Positions 5,677 to 7,116 of a stretch of DNA of 7,116 nucleotides are shown here, piece by piece; positions within the stretch are counted from its first letter, which is position 1, and the number at the start of each line of letters is the position of its first letter. This DNA is from a bacterium (GTDB lineage: Bacteria > Verrucomicrobiota > Verrucomicrobiae > Limisphaerales > J093). The position numbers were made by a program, and so were the translations under genes. Location: contig JAKCAB010000361.1 of the NCBI GenBank assembly GCA_021839785.1, forward strand, positions 1 through 7,116, given 5' to 3'. The notes under the pieces were generated by a model that had not been told where the DNA came from, did not search any database, and saw only the letters and a list, made by a program, of their open reading frames with translations.

Positions 5677-6867
5677 TCAGACTTTCGCCGGCATCTTGGT
5701 CCAGGCGCCCTGTTTGCCGCTGGACTCGAGGCAGGTCTTGATGAACGCCATGCCCATCCAGCCGTCCTCGACGTTGGCATACTTCGAGCCGTCGCAGGCA
5801 AACGGCTGGCCCGCCTGGAATTTGCGCACGTCCGCCTCGAAGCACCGGTGCAGCCGCGCGAAGGCGTCGTGGAAAGCTTCCGGGTGTCCGGGCGGGATCG
5901 TCGGTTCGGCCATGAGATCGGCCGGCGCGTCTTTCGGGATGAAACCGTCGCCGGGGCTGACGGCGCCGCGGAAGTACACGCGGTCGGGCTGCCCCATGAG
6001 TTTGATGGTGATGGACTCGGGTTCTTCTGCGCGCCAGAGCAACGTGCCCTTGGTGCCGCAGACCTCGAGACCGAGGTCGTTCAAGTGGCCGATGCTGATC
6101 TGCGAGGCGCGCACCAGCGCCCGCGCGCCGTTGCTGAGGTGGCAGTACGCGGTGAAGTGGTCGTCAATGGGCCGGCCTTTGACGAAGATTTCCAAGTTGG
6201 CGGAAACCGACTCCACGTCGAGTCCGGTGACGTACCGAAGTTGCATGAGCGCGTGCGTGCCGATGTCCCCGCCGCAGCCGGAGCCGCCGGCTTTCTTGGG
6301 ATCGACGCGCCACGCCGCCTGTTGTTGGCCGGTGTCCTCGAGCTTGGTCGCGAGCCAGCCTTGCAGGTAATAGCTGTCCACCCAGCGGATGTCGCCGAGC
6401 AACCCGGCGCGAACGATGTAGCGGCTGAACCGGCTGGTCCAGTGGCCCAGATACGTGTGCGCAACGCCGAACGGGATTTTCTTCTCGCGAACCGTTTTCA
6501 CGATCTTCTCCGCATCCTCCAGCGTCACCGTGAGCGGCTTTTCGCAAAACACCGGAATGCCGGCGTTGAGCGCCTTCATGGCCGGGTCGAAGTGCACGAA
6601 GTTGGGGGTGACGATGAGGATGTAATCCAGCTTCTGGTCCGCGGGCAGCGTGGCGTTCGCCGCGATCATTTCGTCGTAGGATCCGTAACCTTTGATCGGG
6701 TACGGCCAGTTCGCGGCTTCCTCCAAGGCGATCTTCGGATCGGGGAACAGCGCGCCGGCGACGACGCGGCGGGTGCCGTCAAAGTGAATGGCTTTCTGGT
6801 GCGGGTGGACGATGAAGGCGCCCTTGCCGCCGCCTACCAAGCCGACATTAAGAGGTCTCGGAGACAT
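5677..6867 (-). CDS. Gfo/Idh/MocA-family oxidoreductase
   Basis: This 396-residue protein matches the NAD(P)-dependent sugar or inositol dehydrogenase superfamily. The N-terminal Rossmann half has the dinucleotide loop GLVGGGKG (9-16), VTPNFVHF (86-93) and the hallmark EKP (109-111) within CEKPLT, whose Lys is the usual catalytic and nicotinamide-contacting residue. The C-terminal alpha/beta half has WRVDP (186-190) and GGDIGTHA, with D201 and H205 at the family's active-site positions. No Tat or Sec signal is seen, so it should be cytoplasmic, unlike many exported relatives in the Verrucomicrobiota and Planctomycetota. The ATG at 6867 puts the Rossmann strand at residue 7, which fits. No Shine-Dalgarno precedes it, and a TATAGA lies just upstream. 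It is a single gene with its own terminator. The substrate cannot be assigned from sequence; a sugar or cyclitol is the family expectation. Confidence 0.93.
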   Translation of the reverse strand: MSPRPLNVGLVGGGKGAFIVHPHQKAIHFDGTRRVVAGALFPDPKIALEEAANWPYPIKGYGSYDEMIAANATLPADQKLDYILIVTPNFVHFDPAMKALNAGIPVFCEKPLTVTLEDAEKIVKTVREKKIPFGVAHTYLGHWTSRFSRYIVRAGLLGDIRWVDSYYLQGWLATKLEDTGQQQAAWRVDPKKAGGSGCGGDIGTHALMQLRYVTGLDVESVSANLEIFVKGRPIDDHFTAYCHLSNGARALVRASQISIGHLNDLGLEVCGTKGTLLWRAEEPESITIKLMGQPDRVYFRGAVSPGDGFIPKDAPADLMAEPTIPPGHPEAFHDAFARLHRCFEADVRKFQAGQPFACDGSKYANVEDGWMGMAFIKTCLESSGKQGAWTKMPAKV

Positions 6868-7116
6868 AGGTTCTATAGGCTCACTGGTTTCGATTGATGC
6901 ACCCCTTCCCGAAAGCCACCGTTGGCTTCGCGGCTAGAGACGCGGATTCATTGGTGCGAGAGTAAACCGGGGTCATTGGGCGGCAAGGTTTTTGTCGCAG
7001 GCGAACCGAAAGCCGAGTTGCCTCAAAATGAATGGCCCCGAAGAGACAGCGATGCCCAGGCAACGAGTGATCGAACGAAACGACGAATTGGAACTGCCGA
7101 CGCAGAAGAAGTGACT
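6868..7116. other. Upstream region with no convincing gene
   Basis: This stretch looks less GC-rich than the flanking genes by eye. It contains a small hairpin at 6910-6930 (CG..AAGCCA paired with TGGCTTCG, CCGT loop, one bulged A) with no T-run on either side. The plus strand has a 28-codon reading frame at 7028-7114 (MNGPEETAMPRQ..., ending QKK) with no ribosome binding site. The minus strand has a 60-codon frame at 6881-7063. Neither resembles a protein I recognise, and both are probably chance. No tRNA or complete promoter is seen. The start of a further gene may lie beyond the right edge. Confidence 0.5.
6872..6877 (-). promoter_or_regulatory. Candidate -10 box of the Gfo/Idh/MocA gene
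   Basis: TATAGA on the minus strand ends 4 bases before the ATG at 6867. If used, transcription would begin at or inside the start codon, giving a leaderless message. No convincing -35 box lies 15-19 bases upstream, so this is tentative. Confidence 0.3.

Noticed and set aside
5848..6897. 349-residue plus-strand open frame opposite the Gfo/Idh/MocA gene
   Set aside because: Antisense shadow of a well-supported gene, with low-complexity composition and no family motif.
7028..7114. 28-codon plus-strand reading frame
   Set aside because: No ribosome binding site, no recognisable similarity, and a length expected by chance; mentioned only in the region description.

Overview
This is a GC-rich bacterial window. 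It carries six protein-coding loci, one dispersed inverted-repeat element, one clear intrinsic terminator and several candidate promoters. No rRNA, tRNA, CRISPR array, phage gene or transposase was seen. The mix suggests a Verrucomicrobiota-like genome (Pedosphaera/Limisphaera type), with Planctomycetota as the main alternative: a large secreted PQQ-type beta-propeller protein, a Gfo/Idh/MocA oxidoreductase, starts mostly without Shine-Dalgarno sequences, and a short inverted repeat with 'CACAGAGACGC'-type arms. This placement is inference from gene style; there is no marker gene to fix it.

Layout. Positions 1-2185 (minus strand) hold most of an exported beta-propeller protein with a helical C-terminal region; its C-terminus lies beyond the left edge. 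Positions 2186-2483 form a divergent intergenic region containing the repeat (2271-2391) and, next to the following gene, a near-consensus sigma70-type promoter. Positions 2484-4871 (plus strand) hold a compact three-gene run, probably one operon: aspartate-semialdehyde dehydrogenase (asd), a SufE-family sulfur acceptor, and a TatD-family metal-dependent hydrolase. The gaps are 23 and 7 bases. Positions 4957-5528 (plus strand) hold a damaged GNAT acetyltransferase. An intact first acetyltransferase domain is followed, out of frame, by what looks like the C-terminal tail of the usual two-domain family, as though the middle had been deleted. Positions 5615-5646 hold a strong terminator serving the minus strand. 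Positions 5677-6867 (minus strand) encode a Gfo/Idh/MocA dehydrogenase. Positions 6868-7116 are its upstream region and show no convincing gene.

How the parts relate. asd makes aspartate semialdehyde for lysine/diaminopimelate, threonine and methionine. SufE passes sulfur from a cysteine desulfurase toward Fe-S cluster assembly, and TatD proteins are nuclease-like housekeeping hydrolases. They look co-transcribed rather than functionally dependent on each other. The two minus-strand genes are independent units that would fit carbohydrate-oriented metabolism.

I found no convincing new multi-gene system. The items most worth a second look are the out-of-frame GNAT tail, the asd promoter that predicts an almost leaderless message, and the inverted-repeat element upstream of that promoter.
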